Positions 36,601 to 44,817 of a stretch of 64,000 nucleotides of DNA are shown here, piece by piece. Position 1 is the first letter of the stretch; every line of letters starts with the position of its first letter. This stretch comes from Anderseniella sp039978075. Lineage in GTDB: Bacteria > Pseudomonadota > Alphaproteobacteria > Rhizobiales > Aestuariivirgaceae. The position numbers were made by a program, and so were the translations under genes. The notes under the pieces were generated by a model. The model worked only from the letters and a program-made list of their open reading frames with translations, ran no database searches and had not been told where the DNA came from. The stretch lies in NCBI GenBank assembly GCA_039978075.1, contig JBDWCA010000002.1, positions 372,001 to 436,000 on the forward strand. Reading direction: 5' to 3'.

Positions 36601-36769
36601 CGCGTGACGGGTCGGCTCCGGGATACGGCGTCACGACAGTCGCAAACAGGTTGGTGATCGTCGGGTCTTCCTGACGCCCGATGGTCGCCAGCGCTGACAA
36701 TCCGGTCGCCAGCATCATCACCACGACAAGGGCGAACACCCGCCGGTTGCGATAGAGCAGGGTAGACAT
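33617..36769 (-). CDS. RND-family efflux transporter, inner-membrane pump
   Basis: 1050-residue AcrB/MexB-type pump of the hydrophobe-amphiphile group. Twelve membrane helices in two halves with large periplasmic loops. Helix 4 carries the proton-relay acidic residue region GLIVALGLLVDGAIVMTDEVRKRL, typical for RND. The MEXGxxP-type N-terminus reads STLLYRNRRVFALVVVMML. It follows its membrane-fusion partner by five bases. The short early part and lack of an outer-membrane factor nearby suggest a shared TolC. Likely exports amphiphilic toxicants; spectrum unknown. Confidence 0.9.
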   Translation of the reverse strand: MSTLLYRNRRVFALVVVMMLATGLSALATIGRQEDPTITNLFATVVTPYPGADPSRVEALVTEKIETELKEIPEISEITSVSRSGISVVQVELSQFISDQQIEQSWSEIRDALSDAAREFPQGVPQPEFDNDRTGAFTAIFALQAVIPDNANIAIVQRIGEAFQDRLRAVSGTKLVEIYGASPEEITVTIDTQRLTALGLTASAVSDAISQADTKVRAGQVRGASIDLLIEVAGEIKALDRILAIPVKTGEQGLLVKVGDVAKVTRGLRQPTTSIAIIDGKPGILVAARMEDDLQVDAWSSRVSVAAEDFSGSLPAGISLEQLFDQAQYTSDRLSGVLQNMAIGTSLVITVLFFTLGWRAAFIVAMVIPFATIVSVAGLQAVGITIHQMSITGLIVALGLLVDGAIVMTDEVRKRLQAGAEKLEAVERAVKRLTVPLIASTATTVFAFMPMALLPGPAGDFVGSIALAVIIMLVVSLGLALTFTPALAGWMLPAGAGSGMRRGLAGGISFGPLGKMFAAILRSALRHPGLAIAASLMLPVIGFGSFQTLKPQFFPGVDRNQFYVQVKLADGTAISETRKVAQKVEQVIKAETEVSEVTWVIGESAPAFYYNMIGNQDGVSSFAEALVTTTSPQATEDMLDRLQKDLDGAAPEARVIVRGLVQGPPVNAPVEIRVVGQNLATLRELGEQVQLIMQQVPGIMITRTDIGAGAPKLKVELSEEKTRLAGMTLGLVAQQLEARLEGVTGGSIIEASEELPVRVRAGDNRRGTVDAIASLDLSMPQSGGQQAGQDIAGIPIKALGELKVIPSETAIHRRNGERINTVQGFVERNVLPEQALQTVQQRIAESGLSLPPGYRLELGGDSDARDETLRNLLGPLGLIIALTVAAIFLTFGSYRLSLVAGLVAIMSMGLSLLALAIFQYPFGIQAVIGVIGSIGVSINAAIIILTALQANAGAMRGEISEMVAVVTGQSRHIISTTLTTFGGFLPLILEGGGFWPPFAMAIAGGVLLSTVVSFFFVPPAFALLSRYGRLPGVAAPDEQPDQVPAGVPAA

Positions 36770-36774
36770 GACGA

Positions 36775-37944
36775 TCAGCCTCCGGTGAGCGCGACAAGCT
36801 GGCCTGAAACGACCCTGTGGCCGCCTTTGGAGACCACTTGCTGATCGGCCTTGAGGGTGCCGCGGACATAAGCCTGCTCACCTTCGACGTGCAGCACTTC
36901 CACCGCCTCGGTCCGGACCTTCGTTTGTCCGTCCTGCGCTGCAACGACCAGCACGGACCATAAGCCCTTGTGACCTTCTTTCAGGGCGGCGAGCGGCAAC
37001 CAGCTTCCACGTTCGCGCACCGGTGTTTCCACGTTTAGTGTGACGATCTGCTGGAAGGCGGCGCCGTTTGTGGAGTTCAGGTCGAACAGCACCGGAACTG
37101 TCTGGGTGGCTGTCTGCAGATCAGGTCTCATTGAAGACATACGCGCAGTTACCGGCCCGGCATCGGTTGTAATCTGATAGTGGCCGTCTGGATCAAGTGA
37201 CCTGGCCACATCCGTTGGCAGGCCGATACGTGCCTGCGGTTTGGCGGTCTCAAGCAGGGAGACGACCGGCGTGCCGGCCGTTATGACGCTGCCGTCATCG
37301 ATATTGCGGGTGCCTATCACACCGTCAAAAGGGGCGGTCAGAACGGATTTCCCGATGTCGATATCGACCAGGTCCATCTGGGCGGTGACCTGATCAATTG
37401 TGGCTGTTATCCGGGCAACGCCTGCCGTCGCCTCATCTTCACTCTGCTGCGGGCTGAAACCTTTCCTGCGAAGGTTCGACTGCCGCGACAGGGTCAGTTG
37501 CGCAAGGGTCCGTTCTGCTTTCAGTTCCCGCTTGCGCGCCTCCAGCCGCTTGCGGTCGGCCTTCAGCCTGGCGGTATCCAGTTGCGCAATGACATCACCG
37601 GCACGAACTTTCGCGCCCTCGTCCACGCTGATATTGACCACCAGGCCTGCCAGCTCAAAGGCCAGGCTGGTCTGGCGTGCCGGCTCCAGGCGGCCGACAT
37701 AGCGTGTCCGGGTCACGTATTGGTCCTGCATTCTGACGGGCAGTGTGGTAACCGCGAGCGGAGGGTGTTTCTCAGGCTGCAGTTCGGCAGACGCACGATA
37801 CTGCAAAGCGGCAATCCCCCCGGCCGTCGCGACGGCGATGGCCAGTGCTATGCTGGTAACCGCCAGACCGCGCACAAGCTTGCGTCCAAACCCTGTAGAT
37901 TTGCTCTCAGGTGCGTTCCGGGTATAATTCTGCAGGTCACTCAC
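36775..37944 (-). CDS. RND efflux membrane-fusion (periplasmic adaptor) protein
   Basis: 389 residues. One membrane anchor near residue 25-47 (LVRGLAVTSIALAIAVATAG), then a lipoyl half-motif (GLVVNISVDEGAKVRAGDVIAQLD), an alpha-hairpin of about 90 residues with coiled-coil character (RKRLEARKRELKAERTLAQ), and the second lipoyl half (VLTAPFDGVIGTRNIDDGS). This is the classical HlyD/AcrA architecture. It is the first gene of the efflux operon and is divergent from the TetR gene with a dyad operator in between. Confidence 0.9.
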   Translation of the reverse strand: MSDLQNYTRNAPESKSTGFGRKLVRGLAVTSIALAIAVATAGGIAALQYRASAELQPEKHPPLAVTTLPVRMQDQYVTRTRYVGRLEPARQTSLAFELAGLVVNISVDEGAKVRAGDVIAQLDTARLKADRKRLEARKRELKAERTLAQLTLSRQSNLRRKGFSPQQSEDEATAGVARITATIDQVTAQMDLVDIDIGKSVLTAPFDGVIGTRNIDDGSVITAGTPVVSLLETAKPQARIGLPTDVARSLDPDGHYQITTDAGPVTARMSSMRPDLQTATQTVPVLFDLNSTNGAAFQQIVTLNVETPVRERGSWLPLAALKEGHKGLWSVLVVAAQDGQTKVRTEAVEVLHVEGEQAYVRGTLKADQQVVSKGGHRVVSGQLVALTGG

Positions 37945-37984
37945 GCGGGTCTCCTTCGGACTTTGTCCTTGAAAGTTACGACGA

Positions 37985-38036
37985 CTAACATATGTTAGAT
38001 GAACTAACTTTCAAGGAAAAAGTTAATCTGTCTAAC
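37985..38036. promoter_or_regulatory. Probable TetR operator region of the efflux operon
   Basis: Perfect 14-base palindrome CTAACATATGTTAG at 37985-37998. Overlapping it is a larger dyad centred on 38015: GTTAGA (37994-37999), TAACTTT (38005-38011), AAAGTTA (38019-38025) and TCTAAC (38031-38036), symmetrically spaced. Both share the GTTAG/CTAAC core, so two TetR dimers could bind, covering both divergent promoters. Confidence 0.75.
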
Positions 38037-38062
38037 ATTTGTGTTCCGGTCAGGGTTTTAAG

Positions 38063-38686
38063 ATGACGATGCAAAACAGGGATGACGGTGCTGCGGTGCA
38101 AGCCAAATCCCGATATCATCACGGCGACCTGAAAGAGGCGATGGTGCTGGCATCCTATGACCTGGTCAGGCGTGATGGTGCGGAGAACTTCAAGCTTTCC
38201 GATGCCTGTCATCTGGCCGGGGTCTCAACGGCGGCACCCTACAAGCATTTCCGGGATCGCAATGAAGTCCTGGAACTGGTCATGGCAAGAGGATTTGATG
38301 AAATGACACGGCGGTCGATCAGCGCTGTGGAGGAAGGCGGCGTCGCCACACTGGCTGGCATGATCGCCATGGGCCATGCCTATGTCCGCTTCGCCGTTGA
38401 GGAACAGCGCCTGTTCCGGCTGATGTTCGGCCAGCACCCGGTGCTCAAGCAGGCATCCGGCGTTGAGGAAGACGGCATGAAATGCTTCGCCAACGTGATC
38501 GAACAGGTCGCGCTCTATTGCGAGCGCCACAATGTACCGGGGGACCCGAAAACCATAGCGGTCCGGCTCTGGACATTTGTTCACGGCGCCGCATCGCTGC
38601 TGATCGATGAGGACTATGCCAAGGTTGCCCCTGAACTGGATGTCGAAGCGCTGATAGCCGACACCACGCCGTCACTGCTCAGATAA
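38063..38686 (+). CDS. TetR-family transcriptional regulator
   Basis: 207 residues. The N-terminal TetR helix-turn-helix is AVQAKSRYHHGDLKEAMVL followed by NFKLSDACHLAGVSTAAPYKHFRDRNEVLELV (residues about 35-65, the AAPYKHF recognition helix). The C-terminal part is a TetR_C-type all-helical ligand domain (WHG-like end FVHGAASLL). The ATG at 38063 is chosen; an upstream TTG adds eight residues. Divergence from the MFP gene and the shared dyad make it the repressor of the efflux operon. It ends with an eight-base overlap with the convergent acetyltransferase gene. Confidence 0.88.
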   Translation: MTMQNRDDGAAVQAKSRYHHGDLKEAMVLASYDLVRRDGAENFKLSDACHLAGVSTAAPYKHFRDRNEVLELVMARGFDEMTRRSISAVEEGGVATLAGMIAMGHAYVRFAVEEQRLFRLMFGQHPVLKQASGVEEDGMKCFANVIEQVALYCERHNVPGDPKTIAVRLWTFVHGAASLLIDEDYAKVAPELDVEALIADTTPSLLR

Positions 38687-39497
38687 TACCGTCCTTGCGG
38701 TTTTGCCGGTCAATCCAGTCGGTGGCAAATGTCACCAGCGGGTCATAACCGGTGAGCCTGCTTGGTGCGTTGCCGATCTTGCCGGTGACTACCGAACCGG
38801 TTTCCTCCCAGGCCTCGCCGGCCGGTATGAAGAGACGCCCCAGATCATCTTCCACATCAGGTGCTTTTATCCAGGTTCCGTCTGCGCCATGCCTGATATC
38901 CCGCAGAATGGTGCGGCGGTGGGCGGCAACACTTTCAGCGGCATGCAAAGCCGAGCACCGGTCCCAGCCTACGCCGATCAGCAAAACCTTCATGGCTGGC
39001 CGCTCTCTCAGCCGCCCCCAGGGAGTTTCGGGGCCGGTCGCCCAGTCAAACGGGTCGTGTTCGGCTGCCAGTTCGGCGGCATCGTGGCCCAGTAACAAAA
39101 CGGAACTTGTGGGGTGGTTGCTTCTGACAACACCAGGCCAGCTTCTGAACGCTTCCGGAACCGCCCCGTTCTGCCGTACGTCAGAGCGCTCGGGATCGAA
39201 GCCCAGGACCTGGGACCGGACATGCAGATGCTCTTCTTCAGACAGCCTGGTGTCAATTGAGGTGGCGGGATCATAGGCATCGTTGCTGAATCCCGGCATG
39301 CCGATCAGTCCGCGATCACCAACGGCCGCGATCAGTGCCTCAATCAGGCCTCTCGGGCCACCAATGACGCGGCCGACCTGCCCGAGTGCCGTATGCACGA
39401 AAACACCATCTCCCTGCCGGACGCCCAGCGTCGACAATTGCGCTATAAGGTCGTCCCTGCCAATGAATTCTTTATCGGCCCCCTGCGCGCTCGGCAT
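38679..39497 (-). CDS. AAC(3)-family aminoglycoside N-acetyltransferase-like protein
   Basis: 272 residues of the antibiotic acetyltransferase family. Seen are the acetyl-CoA-binding HTALGQVGRVIGGPRGLIEAL, then LIGMPGFSND, and the SNHPTSSVLLLG stretch with the His-Pro-Thr of the active site. Chromosomal members often act on other amines or have no known resistance role, so resistance is not claimed. It starts three bases after a small membrane protein gene on the same strand. The codon use matches the chromosome, giving no sign of recent resistance-cassette transfer. Confidence 0.8.
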   Translation of the reverse strand: MPSAQGADKEFIGRDDLIAQLSTLGVRQGDGVFVHTALGQVGRVIGGPRGLIEALIAAVGDRGLIGMPGFSNDAYDPATSIDTRLSEEEHLHVRSQVLGFDPERSDVRQNGAVPEAFRSWPGVVRSNHPTSSVLLLGHDAAELAAEHDPFDWATGPETPWGRLRERPAMKVLLIGVGWDRCSALHAAESVAAHRRTILRDIRHGADGTWIKAPDVEDDLGRLFIPAGEAWEETGSVVTGKIGNAPSRLTGYDPLVTFATDWIDRQNRKDGII

Positions 39498-39500
39498 GGC

Positions 39501-39800
39501 CTACTCCTGCTTCTTGTTGTTGCCATTGCCGTTGTTCGCAAGACCGAGCAATGCGGCAATTCTCGGATAACGCCGTTTCAGCCATGCACCGTGTTTTACC
39601 TCGATGCGTCGCCGCCAGCGCCTGATGATACTGGAGTCAACGGACAGAATTAGTAGCCCGAGCGGCACCATCCAGAAGCCCAGTATGGGGAGAAAGCCCA
39701 GTATCCCGCCAATGACGAGGCCGGCCCCCAATAACCGGCGCGCCGTCGGGCTACCGGGCACTTTCAGTGAATGATTACCTATGCGGACGCGTCTTGCCAT
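39501..39800 (-). CDS. Small membrane protein, function unknown
   Basis: About 99 residues. Two hydrophobic segments close together (LLGAGLVIGGILGFLPIL and FWMVPLGLLILSVD), then a strongly basic cytoplasmic tail (RRWRRRIEVKHGAWLKRR) and a C-terminal Asn/Lys run. No known enzymatic motif. It directly precedes the acetyltransferase gene, so the two may be one transcript. The ATG at 39800 is favoured over a start at 39836 because translation from there opens into a basic-plus-hydrophobic pattern. Confidence 0.6.
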   Translation of the reverse strand: MARRVRIGNHSLKVPGSPTARRLLGAGLVIGGILGFLPILGFWMVPLGLLILSVDSSIIRRWRRRIEVKHGAWLKRRYPRIAALLGLANNGNGNNKKQE

Positions 39801-39938
39801 AGCGGGCCATCTAACCACGACATCACTGCGATACAAGGGCGTTGCACACTGAATCGAAAGAGATTTTAAACTTAGTCACACAATGTGGCAAATTGGGCTT
39901 TAACACCGCGAAACTGTCTGCTATAGGCAGGCCATCCT

Positions 39939-40013
39939 TCCTCGGTAGCTCAGTGGTAGAGCAATCGGCTGTTAACCGATCGGTCGGGGGTTCGAATCCC
40001 TCCCGGGGAGCCA
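39939..40013 (+). tRNA. tRNA-Asn(GTT)
   Basis: Complete cloverleaf. Acceptor TCCTCGG pairs with CCGGGGA, discriminator G, encoded CCA at 40011-40013. Anticodon stem ATCGG/CCGAT encloses CTGTTAA, anticodon GTT. T-loop GGTTCGAATCC is standard. Confidence 0.97.
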
Positions 40014-40023
40014 GTTTAAAAAT

Positions 40024-40058
40024 AGGGCTTGGTGACTGAACGTCGCTGAGCCCTTTTT
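40024..40058 (+). terminator. Rho-independent terminator of tRNA-Asn
   Basis: Stem AGGGCT (40024-40029) with AGCCCT (40049-40054), an inner GAC/GTC helix, and a T run at 40054-40058, starting 11 bases after the tRNA. Confidence 0.7.
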
Positions 40059-40464
40059 GTCTGATCATGGGAAGCAGAAAATTTTCTCCATATACCGGTT
40101 TAATTGTCTGCAGCTTTACGACCCGTGAACCTTTGCCGCGTAGTTTGACATCTGCTTGATGGGCAATTCAGTACAGCGTATGTCCAGTATGCAATGATGC
40201 TGGGAGGGGATTTGGGGCGGCACTCGAAACCCCTCCTTTTGCAATTGCCGGATTTCCATTGCCGGATTGCCATGCGGCCCGCCTGCAAAACTATCTTTTA
40301 CTCGAAGCCCGGACACCTGAGTTCCCGCACTGGCAGAATGTCTGGTCAGTCCGTGAATCAATCGTTCACCAACAGTTTTAACCTAACGTCAAAAAAACTG
40401 CGCAATGCTTGAACCGGTGTGTTGAGTTAGGGATTGGGTGAGACTGAAAGGCAGTGGGGACGGT
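40059..40464. other. Non-coding stretch after tRNA-Asn
   Basis: About 400 bases with no supportable gene, repeat or RNA motif. It is AT-richer than the surrounding coding DNA. Confidence 0.5.
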
Positions 40465-40668
40465 ATGGCGAACTGGTTGGTTTTTTTGGCAGTGGTAATC
40501 TTGTTTGGCGTATTTACACTTACGCTTTGGTGGCTTTTGAAACTGTCGTTGAATGAAGTCGGGGTGTGGGGACCAATTCTCATTGCGCCGCCGTGTCTGT
40601 ATATCGCCTGGCTGGTTGACCGGAAAATTTTTCGTGCCTGGCAGACGCCGGACGAGGAATCGCTGTAG
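40465..40668 (+). CDS. Small two-helix membrane protein, function unknown
   Basis: 67 residues: MANWLVFLAVVILFGVFTLT is one membrane helix; a second follows a short loop (GPILIAPPCLYIAWLV), then a charged tail ending DEESL. The ATG at 40465 has GGGGAC upstream. I do not recognise the family. It is isolated and converges on the acyl-CoA ligase gene. Confidence 0.5.
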   Translation: MANWLVFLAVVILFGVFTLTLWWLLKLSLNEVGVWGPILIAPPCLYIAWLVDRKIFRAWQTPDEESL

Positions 40669-40715
40669 ATCGCCGCAACCGCCTGTCTGGCCAAATGCCG
40701 GGGATCCTCACACGA

Positions 40716-42260
40716 TCATTGACCAAACAGCTCCTGTAGTTTGATGCGCTGGATCTTGCCGGACGGGCCTTTCGGCAATTCGGTCATGAAGTGTATTCGG
40801 TCCGGCGACTTGAAGGCGCCGATCTTCGAGGTGCACAGTGTTATCAGATCCGCCTCGCTGACGCTGGACTCAGAGTTGAGTGCGACGCCCGCTTCAATGC
40901 GCTGGCCATAACGCTCGCAAGTACATGCAAAAGCCGCTGCCTCAACAACGTCCGGATGGGCGTACAGCGCTTCGTCCACTTCGCGCGGAGCGATGTTTTC
41001 GCCACCCTTGATGATCAGTTCCTTGAGCCTGCCGGTGATGAACACATACCCGCCTTCATCCATGCGCCCCAGATCGCCGGTGCGCAGCCACCCGTCGTCT
41101 GTCAGTGAGGCAGCGGTGGCTTCCGGGTTGTCGAGATAGACCCGCATGACATTGGGCCCGCGCACCAGGACCTCTCCTTCCACGCCGGCAGGCACCTCCT
41201 GCTGGTTGTCATCAGCGATTATCACTTCATTGCCGATTGCAAGGCCCGGCGAGCCGATTTTGCGATCTCCCGGCGGCAGCGGGTTCGACAGGATCTGTGC
41301 TGCAGTTTCCGTCAGGCCCATGGTTTCGATGATGGGAAGTCCGAATTTGGTTTCAAACGCTTCGTGCACATCAGGTGACAGAGGTGCCGATGCTGAACGC
41401 CCGAACCGCAGGCCCGGAATGTCGGCCGGATTGGATGTCGCCTGTTCCACGTCATGGAGCAGGTACGAAATCTGGGTAGGCACCACGGAAAACCAGGTGC
41501 AGGCATGATCGCGGACGGTGGACCAGAACGAGGAAACTGAAAATTTCGGCGGCACGACCACCGCGCCGCCGGACACCAGTGGGCCCATGATGGTCACGCA
41601 CAGGCCGTTGATGTGATACAGCGGCAATACGCACAAGGCGCGGTCCGAAGGTGTCAGCTGATGTGCAAGGACAGCATTCAAGCCCCCCGCCAGCACGCTT
41701 GACTGCCGCAGCACGACACCCTTCGGCCGGCCTGTGGTGCCGGAGGTGTACATCAAAAGGCCATCATCATCATGTGACAGCGGGGCCAGGTCCGCCTCAT
41801 CGTGGCCGATCTTGAAAAACTCTTCGTCAACAAGAACGGTTCGCGGCGGGTCGTTTTTGGTTTCCAGGGCTTTTGCAATCAGGTCCCGGGTTTGCTGCTG
41901 GGCCAGGATCAGCCGCGCAGAGGAATGCGACAGCACATAGGAAATCGTTTCATTGCCGGCCACCAGATTGATGGCGGTGGCCAGGTAGCCGCCATACATG
42001 ATACCCAGAATCGAAGCCGCTGATGCCGGGCCATTGGTCAGCGCATATGCAACCGCTTCGCCTGGTTTGACCCCGTACCGGGCTATCCGGGCGGCAACCG
42101 CACAACACTGGTCGCGAAGCTCGCGGTAACTGGTTGTGATGCCGGCTGCCGGATCGATGAGAAAGGCCGCATCCGGTGTCGTGTTAGCCCGCAGGTCGAT
42201 CAGCCTGCGCACCGAAATGCCGCTCATCTGCGCCGCATCGACTGGGGCCGGATGGTTCAT
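40716..42260 (-). CDS. AMP-forming acyl-CoA synthetase, probable sulfoacetate-CoA ligase (SauT-like)
   Basis: 514-residue ANL-superfamily ligase. P-loop LLMYTSGTTGRPKGVVLR near residue 170, then METMGLTETA (A5), and GWLRTGDLGRMDEGGYVFITGRLKELIIKGGENI (A7-A8), ending with the catalytic Lys in PKGPSGKIQRIKL. It overlaps the acylating aldehyde dehydrogenase gene by ATGA. A ligase plus acylating dehydrogenase pair with an importer and LacI-type regulator is the sauST arrangement for sulfoacetate. The acid specificity cannot be proven from motifs; another short carboxylate is possible. Confidence 0.75.
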   Translation of the reverse strand: MNHPAPVDAAQMSGISVRRLIDLRANTTPDAAFLIDPAAGITTSYRELRDQCCAVAARIARYGVKPGEAVAYALTNGPASAASILGIMYGGYLATAINLVAGNETISYVLSHSSARLILAQQQTRDLIAKALETKNDPPRTVLVDEEFFKIGHDEADLAPLSHDDDGLLMYTSGTTGRPKGVVLRQSSVLAGGLNAVLAHQLTPSDRALCVLPLYHINGLCVTIMGPLVSGGAVVVPPKFSVSSFWSTVRDHACTWFSVVPTQISYLLHDVEQATSNPADIPGLRFGRSASAPLSPDVHEAFETKFGLPIIETMGLTETAAQILSNPLPPGDRKIGSPGLAIGNEVIIADDNQQEVPAGVEGEVLVRGPNVMRVYLDNPEATAASLTDDGWLRTGDLGRMDEGGYVFITGRLKELIIKGGENIAPREVDEALYAHPDVVEAAAFACTCERYGQRIEAGVALNSESSVSEADLITLCTSKIGAFKSPDRIHFMTELPKGPSGKIQRIKLQELFGQ

Positions 42261-43690
42261 TCGCCAGCCTGCTGCCAGTAATCTGAAAAGATGTCTTTAA
42301 CCGCAGGTTCGTTGACCGCGATGGTGCGGATCACCTTGGTGGTATTCATGAAGTGGCGATAATTGAGATTGTCGTCTATGGAATTGCCGCCCCAGCTGCC
42401 GCACCCCATGGACAGTGAAAACGGCATGCCGTTGTCGAACGATCCGCCGGTGGCGAAGCAGTGCGCCTGGTTGACGATGACCCGGCAGGTCGGCATTTCC
42501 AGCCCCATGCCGACAGCTCTTTTGTCGTCAGATGTGTGCAGCCCGATTGAATGACCGGCACCCTGATGCGCCAGAATTTTGGCGCTGAGCTGTTTCGCAG
42601 CTTCGAAATCACCGGCGCGATAGACCGACAGCACCAGGGACAGCTTTTCCCCTGATTCAGGGTGATCAGGACCAATGCCGGCTGCCGGTACCATCAGAAA
42701 GCGGGCATTGTCTGCGTCTGCGACATCTATGTCAGCGACATCGATAACCCGGTCAATGTCATGGGCGATCATGTGCCGGTTCAATTTACCGCCCTGAAAC
42801 AGCGCCGACTTGAGCTTGTCGGCAGTAGCCCCAAGCAGCATACGGCCGCCGGCGGCTTCAAGCTCTGTTATGAAGTCATCATAGATTGCATCGACCACCA
42901 CCAGCACGTTCTCCGATGAACACGACGTGGCGTTGTCGAAGGTTTTCGATGCGGCAATCTTGCGTGCCGCTTCTGCCAGGTCAGCGGTCTCGTCGACAAT
43001 CACCGTAACATTGCCGGCACCGACGCCGATGGCCGGCGTCCCGGACGAATAGGCCCGGCGCACATTGTCCTGGCTGCCGGTGACAACAAGCAGGTCGGTG
43101 GTTTCCATCAGGCGCTGGGTCTTCACCTTGGACGATGGTGCCGGCACCATCTGCACCAGGTCATGATCAAGACCGACCTTGTCGAATTCGGCATGAATAT
43201 AGCCGAGCAGCTTTTCGCAGACCTCGACACCCTTTGGTGACGGTGACAGGATAATGGCGTTGCCGCATTTCAGCGCATTGACCACATTGTTGACCGGCGT
43301 CGCCACCGGGTTTGTGGATGGCACGACAGCGCCGATCACGCCGATCGGCCGCGCAATCTCGGTAATGCCGCGTGCCGGATCATCGGACAGGATGCCTTGC
43401 GTCCTGGCGTGTTTGATGTCGCGTAACAGTCCAAGCGTCTTGCGGTGATTCTTGGTAATCTTGTCGGCCACATTGCCTAAGCCCGTGGTTGCAACGGCCA
43501 TGGCGGCCAGTTCGGCATTGCGGCCCGGCTGCATCAGCGCCCATGCAGCCGCCAGTGCCGCCGTGTCATAGCGGGCCTGGTCGGCGCCTGCCTCATATTT
43601 GACCTGCGCGGCGCGGGCCCGGTCCACGATCGCATCAATGATGGCTTCCTCATCTGTCGGTGGCGTTGAAAAAGCGGCCTGGCTTGACAT
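42257..43690 (-). CDS. CoA-acylating aldehyde dehydrogenase, probable sulfoacetaldehyde dehydrogenase (SauS-like)
   Basis: 477 residues, ALDH superfamily of the acylating type. The NAD-binding region contains GVIGAVVPSTNPVATPVNN; the catalytic Cys is in NATSCSSENV near residue 260, and the loop SGTPAIGVGAGN is typical of the CoA-dependent branch related to AdhE and EutE. Known SauS interconverts sulfoacetyl-CoA and sulfoacetaldehyde. Both the partner ligase overlapping at its end and a transporter operon upstream support this. Acetaldehyde or succinate-semialdehyde dehydrogenase is the alternative reading. Confidence 0.78.
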   Translation of the reverse strand: MSSQAAFSTPPTDEEAIIDAIVDRARAAQVKYEAGADQARYDTAALAAAWALMQPGRNAELAAMAVATTGLGNVADKITKNHRKTLGLLRDIKHARTQGILSDDPARGITEIARPIGVIGAVVPSTNPVATPVNNVVNALKCGNAIILSPSPKGVEVCEKLLGYIHAEFDKVGLDHDLVQMVPAPSSKVKTQRLMETTDLLVVTGSQDNVRRAYSSGTPAIGVGAGNVTVIVDETADLAEAARKIAASKTFDNATSCSSENVLVVVDAIYDDFITELEAAGGRMLLGATADKLKSALFQGGKLNRHMIAHDIDRVIDVADIDVADADNARFLMVPAAGIGPDHPESGEKLSLVLSVYRAGDFEAAKQLSAKILAHQGAGHSIGLHTSDDKRAVGMGLEMPTCRVIVNQAHCFATGGSFDNGMPFSLSMGCGSWGGNSIDDNLNYRHFMNTTKVIRTIAVNEPAVKDIFSDYWQQAGE

Positions 43691-43732
43691 GACTACGCGG
43701 TCCTGGGTTCGAAAGGGGTTGATCCGGGTGTT

Positions 43733-43767
43733 TTTGAAGGCGGAGCGAAACAGGCTCCGCCTTCAAA
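43733..43767 (-). repeat. Strong intercistronic hairpin between tctC and the aldehyde dehydrogenase
   Basis: Perfect 14-base stem TTTGAAGGCGGAGC / GCTCCGCCTTCAAA (43733-43746 and 43754-43767) with a seven-base loop. There is no T run on either strand, so it is more likely an mRNA processing or stability element that sets tctC above the enzymes than a full terminator. Confidence 0.7.
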
Positions 43768-43790
43768 GGTCGTGGTTGTCGGTGCGAGCA

Positions 43791-44759
43791 CTAAAGGCCC
43801 TTCAGCAGTTCTTTGAGAACCGCTTCACGGTCTGCCCACATTTTCTGCACTTCCTCCCGGTTCATTATCTTCATTGGTGAACCGCCGGCTTTCATGCGCT
43901 TGGCAACCCGTGCATGTGCAAACATCATCGGCACCTGCTTGGCCAGCTTGTCGATGACTTCCGGTGGTGTTCCCTTGGGCACCATGAGGCCGCGGAAATT
44001 GACTGATGAATTGTCTACATCAAGTCCTGCTTCTTTCAGCGTCGGCACATCCTTGATGAAGTCATTGCGCTCCAGATCAGCAACCCCGAGTATCTTGACG
44101 TTACCGGCCTCGCGGGCGCGGAACGCATCAGACAGGTTGTTGATGCCGGCCAGCACTTCACCGCCGATTACCGCTTTCATGGCGGCAGCGCCACCGCCCT
44201 TTGTCGGTATGTAGGCCAGCTTGCATTCACATGCCTTTTCGATCTGCAGCGCTGCAATGTGGTGGCCGACAAACAGGCCTGCGCCGGAAGTCGTGGTCTT
44301 GCCGGGATTGGCCTTGGCATGGTCGATCAGGTCCTGCATGGAATTGAACTTGCTGTCCTTGCCGACAACGACCACGGCAGGGTCGGAACCCCAATTGGCA
44401 ATTGGTTCGAATGACTCTGCGGAATACTTCACGCCGCCCTTGATCGATTGCGCGATGAAGTGGGGGATGTTGTAGGCCGACATGGTGTAGCCATCTGCCG
44501 TGGCTTCCGTCGCAAACCAGTTCCAGCCCTTGCGGCCGCCGGCACCGGGTTTGTTCAGAATGTAGATCGGCTGGCCCAGAATGTCCTCATTGCCGGCCAC
44601 CATGGTCACGATGCGGGCCTGAAAATCGGTTGCGCCGCCTGCACCATAGGACACGGCTACGCCGATAGGACGGTCCGGATAATCACCTGCAAATGATCCG
44701 GTTGCCGCAACCGCCAGTGTGGCGGCTGCCAGCGCTGCTGTTTTGAAAAGTCTCTTCAT
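43791..44759 (-). CDS. tctC: Tripartite tricarboxylate transporter substrate-binding protein (TctC/Bug family)
   Basis: 322 residues. Signal peptide MKRLFKTAALAAATLAVAATGSFA, then DYPDRPIGVAVSYGAGGATD, the Bug-family opening, and a phosphate-like carboxylate-binding loop (NKPGAGGRKGWNW). It precedes two enzymes and follows tctB, so the ligand is likely the acid activated by the ligase. Bug proteins bind a wide range of carboxylates and sulfonates. Confidence 0.9.
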   Translation of the reverse strand: MKRLFKTAALAAATLAVAATGSFAGDYPDRPIGVAVSYGAGGATDFQARIVTMVAGNEDILGQPIYILNKPGAGGRKGWNWFATEATADGYTMSAYNIPHFIAQSIKGGVKYSAESFEPIANWGSDPAVVVVGKDSKFNSMQDLIDHAKANPGKTTTSGAGLFVGHHIAALQIEKACECKLAYIPTKGGGAAAMKAVIGGEVLAGINNLSDAFRAREAGNVKILGVADLERNDFIKDVPTLKEAGLDVDNSSVNFRGLMVPKGTPPEVIDKLAKQVPMMFAHARVAKRMKAGGSPMKIMNREEVQKMWADREAVLKELLKGL

Positions 44760-44817
44760 ATTGTCTTCCTCCCAGAAGCTTTCTTGGTTGTTTCAATCGA
44801 TATGGCTTCAACCCATA

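Noticed and set aside
39823..40068. Antisense ORF over tRNA-Asn
   Set aside because: It encodes APREGFEPPTDRLTADCSTTEL, another recurring false translation of a tRNA.
43733..43767. Factor-independent terminator after tctC
   Set aside because: The stem is perfect but no T tract follows on the transcribed strand; listed as a hairpin instead.
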